NCBI RefSeq assembly: GCF_001905725.1
Contig: NZ_LIWB01000007.1
Span: 248,001 to 312,000 of the forward strand
Reading direction: 5' to 3'
From: Streptomyces sp. CB02400
GTDB taxonomy: Bacteria; Actinomycetota; Actinomycetes; Streptomycetales; Streptomycetaceae
DNA length: 64,000 nucleotides
Below are positions 34,980 to 42,456 of this stretch, in pieces. Under the pieces are notes generated by a model. That model saw nothing but the letters and a program-made list of their open reading frames with translations. It had not been told where the DNA came from and did not search any database. Each line of letters begins with the position of its first letter. Within the stretch, counting starts at the first letter, position 1. The position numbers and the translations under genes were made by a program.

Positions 34980-36458
34980 TCAGCGGTCCTGGAAGGACGC
35001 CAGGGCGTGCACCGTCGCCATCGTGTCCGGGTACAGGCGGCGGTACAGGGCGTACAGCTCGTCGTAGCGCCCGGTGTGCTCCGCGCGGGGGGTGACCGTC
35101 TCGCGCACCGGGTTCCAGTCGTCGATGGAGACGTCCGTGACGAGCTGCGCGGCCAGCAGGGCGCCGCCGTAGCTCGCGCCGATGGTGACGGTGCGCAGTT
35201 CCTGGGGGCGGCCGGTGATGTCGGAGACGATCTGGGTCCACAGCGCGCCCTGGGTGCCGCCGCCCACGGCGACCACGCGGCGGATGTCGCCGCCGGCCGC
35301 CTCGATGCCCTCGATGTTGTGGCGGACGCCGAAGCCGGTGGCCTCCAGGGCGGCCCGGTAGAGGTCGCCGCGGGTGTGGGAGAGGGTCAGTCCGGCGATC
35401 ACTCCGCGGGCGTCGGGGTCCATGACCGGGGTGCGTTCACCGGAGAAGTACGGGAGCATCAGCAGCCCGTTGGCGCCGGGTCCGGACTCGGTCGCGAGGC
35501 GGGTGAGTCCGGTGTGGTCGGCGTCGGCGAACAGGTCGCGCAGCCAGTTGGTGACGGCGCCGGAGGTGGCCATGCCGCCGGCCAGGTTGCGGGTGCCGGG
35601 CAGCGCGCCGACGGTGCCCCACAGGGACGGGCTGGTGAGCGGCTCGGGCACCGTGTGGATGAGGAACATGGTGGTGCCATACATGAGCATCAGGTCACCG
35701 ATGTGCTGAGCGCCCACGCTGAGGGCCTCGGCCCAGGCGTCGATGGTGCCGGTGGTGACGGGGATGCCGGCCGGCAGCCCGGTCTCGCGGGCCGCCTCGG
35801 CGGTGAGCACGCCGGCCGTCTCGCCGGACCAGCGCAGCGGCGGCAGGTCGATGCCGGGGGCCACCTCGACGGCCCAGGGGGCGTACCAGTCACCCGCGTG
35901 GGTGTCGTACAGCGGGGTGCACTGGCTGGCCGAGTGGTGGTCCAGGACGTAGGCCCCGGTGAGCTTCCTGACCAGCCAGGAGCTGGGCATGTAGAGGCGG
36001 CGGGCCCGTGCGTGGAGTCCGGGTTCCTCCTCGGCGATCCAGGTGATCTTGGGGCCCGCGGCCTGGGTGGTCAGGGCGGAGCCGCAGCGGCGGATGATCT
36101 CGTCGGCGCCGAGCCGCTTCTCGAGGCGGTGGATCTGCGCGACGGAGCGGGTGTCCACACCGTAGAGGACGGCCGGCCGCAGCGGGGTGTCGTGCTCGTC
36201 GGTCAGCAGGACGCAAGGGCCCATGCCGCTGACGCCGACGGCGACCACCGTGGTGTCACCGGCGGCGGTCAGCTCCCGGGCGAGCTCGGTGAACTCGCGC
36301 CACCAGATCGAGGCGTCCATCTCGAAGCGGCCGGGTCCGGGCCTTTCGGGAGTGTGTTCCCGTACGGCGGAACGGATCAGCGTGCCGTCGAGGCCGACGA
36401 GGACGCCCTTGCTGCTCGAGGTGCCGATGTCCACACCGATGACTGCGTTGCGAGGCAT
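34980..36458 (-). CDS. FGGY family carbohydrate kinase
   Basis: Sugar kinase of 492 residues with the two actin-like halves of the FGGY family. The phosphate-1 loop is IGVDIGTSSSKG (7-18), and the adenosine-binding stretch is VVAVGGGTQGALWTQIVSDITG. A ketose or polyol (ribulose, xylulose, gluconate type) is phosphorylated by ATP. With the isomerase gene next to it, D-ribulose or L-fuculose-like ketoses are the likely substrates. The ATG at 36458 has no ribosome-binding site, and a promoter-like TTGACG-17-AACCGT ends 8 bases before it, so the mRNA may be leaderless. An operator of the linked LacI protein lies inside that promoter spacer. Confidence 0.9.
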   Translation of the reverse strand: MPRNAVIGVDIGTSSSKGVLVGLDGTLIRSAVREHTPERPGPGRFEMDASIWWREFTELARELTAAGDTTVVAVGVSGMGPCVLLTDEHDTPLRPAVLYGVDTRSVAQIHRLEKRLGADEIIRRCGSALTTQAAGPKITWIAEEEPGLHARARRLYMPSSWLVRKLTGAYVLDHHSASQCTPLYDTHAGDWYAPWAVEVAPGIDLPPLRWSGETAGVLTAEAARETGLPAGIPVTTGTIDAWAEALSVGAQHIGDLMLMYGTTMFLIHTVPEPLTSPSLWGTVGALPGTRNLAGGMATSGAVTNWLRDLFADADHTGLTRLATESGPGANGLLMLPYFSGERTPVMDPDARGVIAGLTLSHTRGDLYRAALEATGFGVRHNIEGIEAAGGDIRRVVAVGGGTQGALWTQIVSDITGRPQELRTVTIGASYGGALLAAQLVTDVSIDDWNPVRETVTPRAEHTGRYDELYALYRRLYPDTMATVHALASFQDR

Positions 36459-36465
36459 GACCCGC

Positions 36466-36494
36466 ACGGTTGCAGAAATCGATTTCAGCGTCAA
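36466..36494 (-). promoter_or_regulatory. Kinase promoter with LacI operator in its spacer
   Basis: On the minus strand, TTGACG (36489-36494) and AACCGT (36466-36471) are 17 bp apart. AGAAATCGATTTCA (36474-36487), with a perfect 12-bp palindromic core, fills the spacer. Binding would block RNA polymerase directly. Expected transcription start is at or next to the ATG at 36458. Confidence 0.65.
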
Positions 36495-36581
36495 GGGGAC
36501 ATACGCAAGTGGCTGGCTTCCTGGATAAAGGCATGTCAGACGGGCGAGGGGACACAGGAAAGCGACCGACCGTCTCACCTC

Positions 36582-36628
36582 TTGACACCCCCAAGGACCC
36601 GCTCTACGTTTCGGTGAAATGGATTTCA
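36582..36628 (+). promoter_or_regulatory. Promoter and LacI operator of the GH172 remnant
   Basis: TTGACA (36582-36587), a 17-bp spacer and TACGTT (36605-36610) make a good vegetative promoter. TGAAATGGATTTCA (36615-36628) lies just after it, where the transcript begins. The same 14-bp box occurs at the kinase promoter and upstream of the LacI gene. Confidence 0.75.
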
Positions 36629-36729
36629 TAGGTGCTCGGACCAGCCGGTCCGGCGGCGCCTCGACCGAGCGCCACCACGCCCCGGGGCGTCCGGCGCACC
36701 GTAACCCCACCCACTTGAGGCAAGACACG

Positions 36730-37431
36730 ATGACGACCTTTGGACTCGACGGCATCTCGCGCAGGTCGCGTGCCGTGAGTCGTTCCATCAGCGCCGAGAA
36801 CTTCACCGGCGCCAAGTCCGGCGGCGGCCGTGCCACCGAGGGCACCGGAGCGGTCGCGGCGAGCCGGCTGGGACCGGGCTGGAAGATCTCCCCCAGCATC
36901 GACATCGCCGCCGGCGAGACGGCGGTGCTCGCGGACATCGACGGCCCCGGCACCATCCGCCATCTGTGGTGCACCACCGACCCGCACCGGGCGTGGCGCG
37001 GCACCCTGCTGCGGATGTACTGGGAGGGCGAGGAGACCCCGGCCGTCGAGGTCCCGCTCGGCGACTTCTTCTGCAACGGCTGGAACACCTTCAGCCAGGT
37101 GTCGTCCGTGCCGGTCGCGGCCAACCCCAACGGCGGTTTCAACGCGTACTGGCCGATGCCGTTCCGCCGCAAGGCGCGCATCACGCTGGAGAACCTGACC
37201 GCCGAGAAGGTCACGCTCTACTACCAGGTGGACTACGAGCTGGACGAGGTCGGCGACGACGCCTCGTACTTCCACGCCCAGTGGCGGCGCAGCCACCCGG
37301 TGCCGTTCGGCGAGGTGCACACGCTGCTCGACGGCGTCACCGGCGCCGGCTCCTACGTCGGTACGTACATGGCGTGGGGCGTCAACAGTCCGGGCTGGTG
37401 GGGCGAGGGCGCGAGAAGGTGTTCGGCGTGA
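36730..37431 (+). pseudogene. N-terminal part of a GH172 (DUF2961) glycosidase, truncated by deletion
   Basis: The first 228 or so codons read as a DUF2961/GH172 protein (AGETAVLADIDGPGTIRHLW, then GDFFCNGWN, NAYWPMPFRRKARITLENL and YYQVDYEL). The homology ends at GWWGEG (codon 227), where the frame enters sequence from an ABC permease in another phase and stops at 37431. Family members run to about 350-400 residues, and the segment with the catalytic glutamates lies beyond this break, so the product should be inactive. GH172 includes alpha-D-arabinofuranosidases and difructose-anhydride-forming enzymes. Promoter and operator are still intact, so the fragment is probably transcribed. Confidence 0.85.
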
Positions 37432-37925
37432 TCTTCGCGACCCTGCTGGTCACGGCGCCCGTGGTGCTGATCCCGCTGTTCCTGGTCGTGCGTGAGCTGG
37501 GCATGCTGGACAGCTACGCCGGCCTGATCATCCCGGCGATCTTCAACGCCTTCGGCATCTTCCTGCTGCGCCAGTTCTACCTGGGGCTGCCGAAGGAGCT
37601 GGAGGAGGCGGCGGTGATCGACGGCTGCGGGCACTGGCGGGTCTACTGGAACATCGTGCTGCCGATGTCCCGGCCGATCCTCTCGGCGCTGGCGATCTTC
37701 TTCTTCCTGGCCAACTGGAACGCCTTCGTCTGGCCGCTGGTCGCCACCAGCGACCAGGACCTGACGGTGGTCCAGCTCGGTATCGCCTCGTTCCAGACGC
37801 AGTACAGCTCCAACTGGAACTACATCCTGGCGGCGGCGACGATCGCGGCGCTCCCGATGCTGACCCTGTTCTTCGCCTTCCAGCGACAGATCGTGGAATC
37901 CGTCAAGACGTCCGGCCTGAAGTAG
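37407..37925 (+). pseudogene. C-terminal half of a MalG-type ABC sugar permease (deletion remnant)
   Basis: From GREKVFGVIFATLLV to the natural C-terminus QIVESVKTSGLK, about 170 residues match the second half of a CUT1 permease, including the EAA loop KELEEAAVIDGCGHWRVYWNIVLPM. The first three helices are missing and there is no start codon with a ribosome-binding site; only in-frame GTGs at 37419 and 37428. The junction with the GH172 gene lies at 37407-37411, where GGGCG could belong to either parent, suggesting a microhomology deletion. The lost DNA presumably held the rest of GH172, the binding protein and the first permease. Confidence 0.85.
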
Positions 37926-37944
37926 CCCCGGACACACGAACAGT

Positions 37945-37981
37945 GGCGCCGCACCGGACGAATGATGTCCGGTGCGGCGCC
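37945..37981. terminator. Bidirectional hairpin terminator
   Basis: A perfect 15-bp stem (37945-37959 with 37967-37981) and 7-base loop GAATGAT lie between the convergent permease remnant (stop 37925) and the LacI gene (stop 38004). Confidence 0.8.
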
Positions 37982-38003
37982 GGTGCGTTCAAGACGGAGC
38001 CGG

Positions 38004-39026
38004 TCAGTTCGTCAGCGGCCCCGCCGTACTCTCGCGGACCTGAAGGGTCGTACGCAGAACGACCGTCTGGAGCGGAGACGCACTCCCCTCCATCCGCTGC
38101 AGCAGCAGATCCGCCGCGGTACGTCCGAGTTCGTACGAGGGAAGCTCCACCGCGGTCAGCGAGGGGCGGACCAGTGACGCCCACGGCACGTCGCCGAACG
38201 ACAGGACGCCGACGCCGGGCGGGGTCCGGCCGACCTCGCCGAGGGCGTCCAGGACTCCGATGGTCATGAGGTTGTTGGCGACGAACACCGCGTCGGGCGG
38301 TTCGGGCAGGGCCAGCAGATCGCGCATCGCGGCGCGGCCCCCCTCCACCCGGAAGTCGGCGTGCCGTACGTAGGCGTCGTCGCCCACCACCCCCTCCTCC
38401 CGCGCGGAGTGCAGGGCGGCGCGGTAGCCGGCCAGACGCTCCTCGGAGGTCGAGGCGCCGGCGGGGCCGGTGATGCAGGCGATCCTGCGGTAGCCGGCCC
38501 GGACGAGATGGCGGGTGGCCACCTCACCGCCGTGCCGGTCGTCCACCCTGACCGCGTCCACCTCGGCGTCGCGGGGCCGCCGGTCGACGGCGACCACGGG
38601 CACGCCCCGGGCGGTCAGCGGGCCGAGGTCCGTCTCGTCCCGGGACGCCGCCGCCACGATCACGCCGGCCATCTGCTCGCCGAGCGCGACCTCGAGGTAG
38701 CGGCGCTCCTTGTCGGTGTCCTCGTCGGAGTTGCACAGGACGACCGACAGGCTGGTGCGCTGTGCGGCGTCCTCGACGCCCCGGGCGAGCGAGGTGAAGA
38801 ACGGGTTCTCGATGTCCGGGATGATCAGGGCGATCACGCTGGACCGCTGCTTGCGCAGCGACCTGGCGACCCGGTTGGGCGCGAAGCCGAGGGCCGCGGC
38901 GGCCTCCTGAACGGACTGGGCACGTGCCGGTGTGACATTGCCGCCGTTGAAGACGCGCGAGACCGTGGCCGGGGATACTCCGGCGGCTCGCGCCACATCA
39001 TGGATCGTCACCACCTGCGTACGCAT
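38004..39026 (-). CDS. LacI family repressor of the isomerase-kinase locus
   Basis: LacI/GalR repressor, 340 residues from ATG 39026 (GTG 39050 adds 8 residues). The helix-turn-helix is TIHDVARAAGVSPATVSRVFNGG, the hinge NRVARSLRKQRS, and the sensor domain runs from VIALIIPDIENPFFTSLARG to the end. Three near-identical boxes (TGAAATNGATTTCA type) lie at the kinase promoter, at the GH172 promoter and 38 bp upstream of this gene, indicating control of the whole locus and of itself. The inducer is probably the pentose or a derivative handled by the isomerase and kinase (inference). Confidence 0.9.
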   Translation of the reverse strand: MRTQVVTIHDVARAAGVSPATVSRVFNGGNVTPARAQSVQEAAAALGFAPNRVARSLRKQRSSVIALIIPDIENPFFTSLARGVEDAAQRTSLSVVLCNSDEDTDKERRYLEVALGEQMAGVIVAAASRDETDLGPLTARGVPVVAVDRRPRDAEVDAVRVDDRHGGEVATRHLVRAGYRRIACITGPAGASTSEERLAGYRAALHSAREEGVVGDDAYVRHADFRVEGGRAAMRDLLALPEPPDAVFVANNLMTIGVLDALGEVGRTPPGVGVLSFGDVPWASLVRPSLTAVELPSYELGRTAADLLLQRMEGSASPLQTVVLRTTLQVRESTAGPLTN

Positions 39027-39063
39027 CCTTTCACCGTCTGTGGCTCTCACCCTACCCTGCCGC

Positions 39064-39077
39064 TGAAAAGGATTTCA
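39064..39077. promoter_or_regulatory. LacI operator upstream of its own gene
   Basis: TGAAAAGGATTTCA matches the boxes at 36474 and 36615 and lies 38 bp from the ATG at 39026, suggesting autoregulation. Confidence 0.65.
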
Positions 39078-39137
39078 TCCCTTGATCCGGGGGCATGGTC
39101 AGGACGCGCGCGTCCCGGAGAGCACGGTTCACCGGCC

Positions 39138-39350
39138 GGCACGTGGTGTGGGACGCACCGGAGGCCCGCCACCGCACTCGCCGCCCCGGCCCTGACCGTT
39201 GTCCTCGGCACCGGCGCGGCCGCCGACGCCGTGCCCGCCGACAAGCCCCAGACCCTCGCGAGCTGGACGCGGACCGGCGCGGCCGACCACAACCTCTGGA
39301 CGGCGGCCCGGCCCGCGCCGACCGGCCCGCCTGGTCCGACTGCCGGTCGC
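39138..39350 (+). pseudogene. N-terminal fragment of a secreted phospholipase A2
   Basis: One frame reads a signal-peptide end (ALAAPALTVVLGTGAAADA) followed by VPADKPQTLASWTRTGAADH and NLWTAAR. This matches the start of the Streptomyces phospholipase A2 mature chain (A-PADKPQVLASFTQTS...NAW). The frame then shifts, continues as ADRPAWSDC, and is lost. There is no start codon in frame, and the catalytic His-Asp (ARHD) region is absent. The remnant lies in a 321-bp gap between the LacI gene and the siderophore permease and is not functional. Confidence 0.65.
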
Positions 39351-39398
39351 CGCCAACCCGTCGGGGCCGGCGTCGACCGGCAGTCGGCACGTCGGGGC

Positions 39399-41465
39399 CT
39401 ACCGGCGGCTGCGCACCAGCACGTACAGGAAGTACGGCGTTCCGATCACGGCCGTCATCAGGCCGGCGCCCAGCTGGGCGGGGGCGATCACGGTGCGGCC
39501 CGACAGGTCGGCCGTGCACACCAGTACGGCGCCGAGCAGCAGTGCGACCGGCAGGACGCGGGTGTGGCGCCGTCCGACGAGGGCGCGCGCCGCGTGCGGG
39601 GCGACCAGGCCGACGAAGCCGATGGTGCCCGCGGCGGCGACGGCGGCGGCGCTGAGCAGCACGCTCAGCACGAGGAAGCCCAGTCTCCCGCGCGCCAGGT
39701 CGAGTCCGAGCAGCCGGGGGGTGTCCTCGTCGAGGGAGACCAGGTCGAGTTCCCGGTGCCGTACGCCGGCCACCGCGACGCCGACGGCGAGGACGGCCGC
39801 GAGGGGAAGGACGTCGGGCATGGTCCGGCCGTACGTGGAGCCCGACAGCCAGGTGAGGGCCTTGTTCGCGTTGAACGGGTCGGTGAGCACGATCAGCAGG
39901 CTGATCAGGGCCGTCGTCGCAGTCGCGGCACCGATGCCGACGAGCACCAGCCGGTTCTGCTGGTAGCCCCCGCGCGCGGCGAGGCCGAACACGACGACCG
40001 CGGTGACCGCGGATCCCGCGAAGGCCGCCCCGGCGACGCCCCACCCCCCGACGACGGGGACCGTCGTCACCAGGATCACCGCACCGAGCGCGCCACCGCC
40101 GGAGACGCCCAGGACGGCGGGTTCCGCCAGCGGGTTGCGCGTGACGGCCTGCACCAGGGTTCCGGCCAGCGCGAGCGCCGCTCCGGCGAGGAGCGCGGCG
40201 AGCACCCGGGGCATACGGGTGTCCAGCACGAAGGAGACGGTCCTGCCCGCCCTGCCCTGCGCCCAGTTGACCACGTCGCCCAGCAGCAGCTTGCTGTCGC
40301 CCAGCAGGACGGCGGCGATCGTGACGCCGACCAGGACGACCGTCAGCACGGTGAGCGTGGTGAGGAAGGCGGCGCGGCTGCGGATGCGCAGCTTGTCCGG
40401 CGCGGCGGCACCGGCGGTGTCGCGGAGCCGTGCCGCCATCACCACCAGGAACGTCGCGCCGACGAGGCTGGTGACCACGCCGGTGGGAACGACGACCGCG
40501 GTGTCCGCGTCGACGAACGCCCGCAGCAGCACGTCCGCCCCGAGCACCAGCGCGGCGCCGACGAGGCCCGCGACCGGCACGCCCGCCCGCAGCAGCCGCA
40601 GCCCCCGGACGCGGCGGGCGAGCGGGCGGGCGAGGGCCGGGGCGCACAGGCCGACGAAGCCGATCGGGCCGGCCAGGGTGACGGCCGCCGCGGAGAGCAG
40701 GGTCGCCAGGACGACGGCCGTGACGCGGGTGGCCCGCACCGGGACGCCGAGTCCGCGGGCCGCGTCGTCGCCGAGGGCGAGGGCGTCGACCCGGCGGGCG
40801 ATGAGCAGCAGGCCGGCGAGGCCGACGACGGCGACGGGCAGCATCTGGAGGACACCGTCGAAGCCGTTCTGGCCGATGTTGCCCTGGTTCCACTGGTAGA
40901 GGCCCTCGGTCTGCTGCGGGAACAGCAGGAGCAGCCCCTCGGTGACGGCGGTGAGCCCGAGGGCGAGCGCGGTGCCGGCGAGCACCAGCCGTACGGTGCC
41001 GGCGCCGAGCCCCGACAGTCCGAGGACGACGGCCGCCGCCGCGAGTCCGCCGGCGAAGGCGATGCCCGAGGAGGCGAGCAGCGGCAGGGAGACGCCGGTG
41101 ACGGCGGCGATGCCGAGGGCGAAGTAGGAGCCCGCGTTGACGGCGAGGGTGTCCGGGGAGGCCAGGACGTTGCGGCTGACGGCCTGCAGGGCGACGCCGG
41201 CCATGCCGAGGGCCGCGCCCACGAGGAGCCCGGCGGTCATGCGGGGCAGCCGTGAGGCGATGACGACGGACGCGTCGGCCGGGTCGGCCCGTCCGGTGAG
41301 GGCCTTGAGGACCTCGGCCGGGCCGACCGCGGCGGTGCCCTGGGTGATGTCGACGACGGCGAGGGCCGCGACCAGGAGCACGAGCGCGGTCGTCACCGCG
41401 GCCGCGCCCGTCCGGGACGACACCGTCGCCGGACGGGCGGTGGGAGTGGTGGCGGTGACGGCCAT
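39399..41465 (-). CDS. Fused FecCD-type iron-siderophore permease
   Basis: A 688-residue membrane protein made of two complete FecCD permease domains in one chain (about 20-345 and 355-688), each with about ten helices. Both halves carry the ATPase-contact motif GPIGFVGL or GTIGFVGLVAPHAAR, and the family pattern LPRM/MPRV...GAALALAG. Two-domain permeases such as FhuB replace the usual FepD-FepG pair. It lies 4 bp after the binding-protein gene as the last gene of the operon. Substrate is a ferric siderophore; which one cannot be told. Confidence 0.93.
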   Translation of the reverse strand: MAVTATTPTARPATVSSRTGAAAVTTALVLLVAALAVVDITQGTAAVGPAEVLKALTGRADPADASVVIASRLPRMTAGLLVGAALGMAGVALQAVSRNVLASPDTLAVNAGSYFALGIAAVTGVSLPLLASSGIAFAGGLAAAAVVLGLSGLGAGTVRLVLAGTALALGLTAVTEGLLLLFPQQTEGLYQWNQGNIGQNGFDGVLQMLPVAVVGLAGLLLIARRVDALALGDDAARGLGVPVRATRVTAVVLATLLSAAAVTLAGPIGFVGLCAPALARPLARRVRGLRLLRAGVPVAGLVGAALVLGADVLLRAFVDADTAVVVPTGVVTSLVGATFLVVMAARLRDTAGAAAPDKLRIRSRAAFLTTLTVLTVVLVGVTIAAVLLGDSKLLLGDVVNWAQGRAGRTVSFVLDTRMPRVLAALLAGAALALAGTLVQAVTRNPLAEPAVLGVSGGGALGAVILVTTVPVVGGWGVAGAAFAGSAVTAVVVFGLAARGGYQQNRLVLVGIGAATATTALISLLIVLTDPFNANKALTWLSGSTYGRTMPDVLPLAAVLAVGVAVAGVRHRELDLVSLDEDTPRLLGLDLARGRLGFLVLSVLLSAAAVAAAGTIGFVGLVAPHAARALVGRRHTRVLPVALLLGAVLVCTADLSGRTVIAPAQLGAGLMTAVIGTPYFLYVLVRSRR

Positions 41466-41469
41466 CGCG

Positions 41470-42456
41470 CTACTTCGTCAGCGAGGCGACGAGGGAGTCG
41501 GCGTACGCCTCCATCGAGCCGGTGCCGCCGAACATCCAGATGCCGTCGTCCAGCCGGTGGACGTCACCGGACTTCACGAACGGCAGCGACTTCCACACGG
41601 AGTTGTCGGCGAGCTCCTTGCCGAACGGGTCGCTGCTGGCGTCGTCCTTGTTGCCGATGTAGGCGAAGTGGACCTTGCCCAGGTCGGTCAGCCCCTCGAC
41701 GTCGGTGGAGGCCAGGCCGTAGGCCTCGTCGCCCTTCAGCTTCCAGGCGTTCTTCAGGCCGAGCCGCTCGTTGACGGCGCCGATCAGCGAACCGGAGGTG
41801 TAGGGGCGTACGGAGACCTGGTTGGAGGCGACGTAGCCGTCGGCGAAGGCGATCTCGGCGCCGTCCAGGCCGGCGTCGGCGAGGGCCTTCTGCCCCTCGG
41901 CGAGCTTGGCGTCGAAGTCCTTCTTCAGCGTGGCCGCGCGCTCGGTGGTGCCGGTGGCCTCGGCGATGAGGTCGACGTTCTTCAGCATCTGCCCGATCGG
42001 GTCGGCGGCGTCGGCGGACTTCACCTCCAGGACCGGGGCGACCTTGCGCAACTGCTTGACGGCGTCGGGCTTCAGGTCGGTGGTGGCGACGATGAGGTCG
42101 GGCTTGAGCGAGGCGATGGTGTCCATGCTGGGCTCGCCGCGGGTGCCGATGTCCTTGGGCTCGTTCTTGAGCGGGACGGCGGCGTCCCAGGTCTTGTAGC
42201 CCTTGACGTCGGCGACGCCCACCGGGTCGACGCCGAGGGAGACCAGCTGCTCGACGACGTTCCACTCGGTGCCGACGACCTTCTTGGCGGGGCCGTCGAG
42301 TTCCACCTTCGCGCCGGTGGCGTCGGTGAGGGTGATGGCCTGCGCGGACTCCTTGGCGGCCGCGTCGTCGTCGGCGGCGGGTTCGGTGGTGCCGCAGGCC
42401 GCCAGCAGGAGGGTGGCGGCGGTGGCCAGGGGCGCGGTGAGCAGGAGGCGTCTCAT
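41470..42456 (-). CDS. Iron-siderophore-binding lipoprotein
   Basis: Solute-binding protein of the FepB/FecB type, 328 residues. The signal ends in the lipobox LLAA-Cys21. Two lobes are joined by a long helix. Family features include VVGTEWNVVEQLVSLGVDPVG and SLKPDLIVATTD. The ATG at 42456 overlaps the TGA of the ATPase gene by 4 bp, and the permease begins 4 bp after its stop. The protein captures the ferric siderophore outside the membrane and hands it to the fused permease. Confidence 0.93.
   Translation of the reverse strand: MRRLLLTAPLATAATLLLAACGTTEPAADDDAAAKESAQAITLTDATGAKVELDGPAKKVVGTEWNVVEQLVSLGVDPVGVADVKGYKTWDAAVPLKNEPKDIGTRGEPSMDTIASLKPDLIVATTDLKPDAVKQLRKVAPVLEVKSADAADPIGQMLKNVDLIAEATGTTERAATLKKDFDAKLAEGQKALADAGLDGAEIAFADGYVASNQVSVRPYTSGSLIGAVNERLGLKNAWKLKGDEAYGLASTDVEGLTDLGKVHFAYIGNKDDASSDPFGKELADNSVWKSLPFVKSGDVHRLDDGIWMFGGTGSMEAYADSLVASLTK

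Noticed and set aside
38361..41255. Plus-strand open frame of about 960 codons across lacI and the FecCD gene
   Set aside because: It crosses two well-supported minus-strand genes. Only the short part at 39,150-39,310 is meaningful, as a phospholipase A2 remnant.
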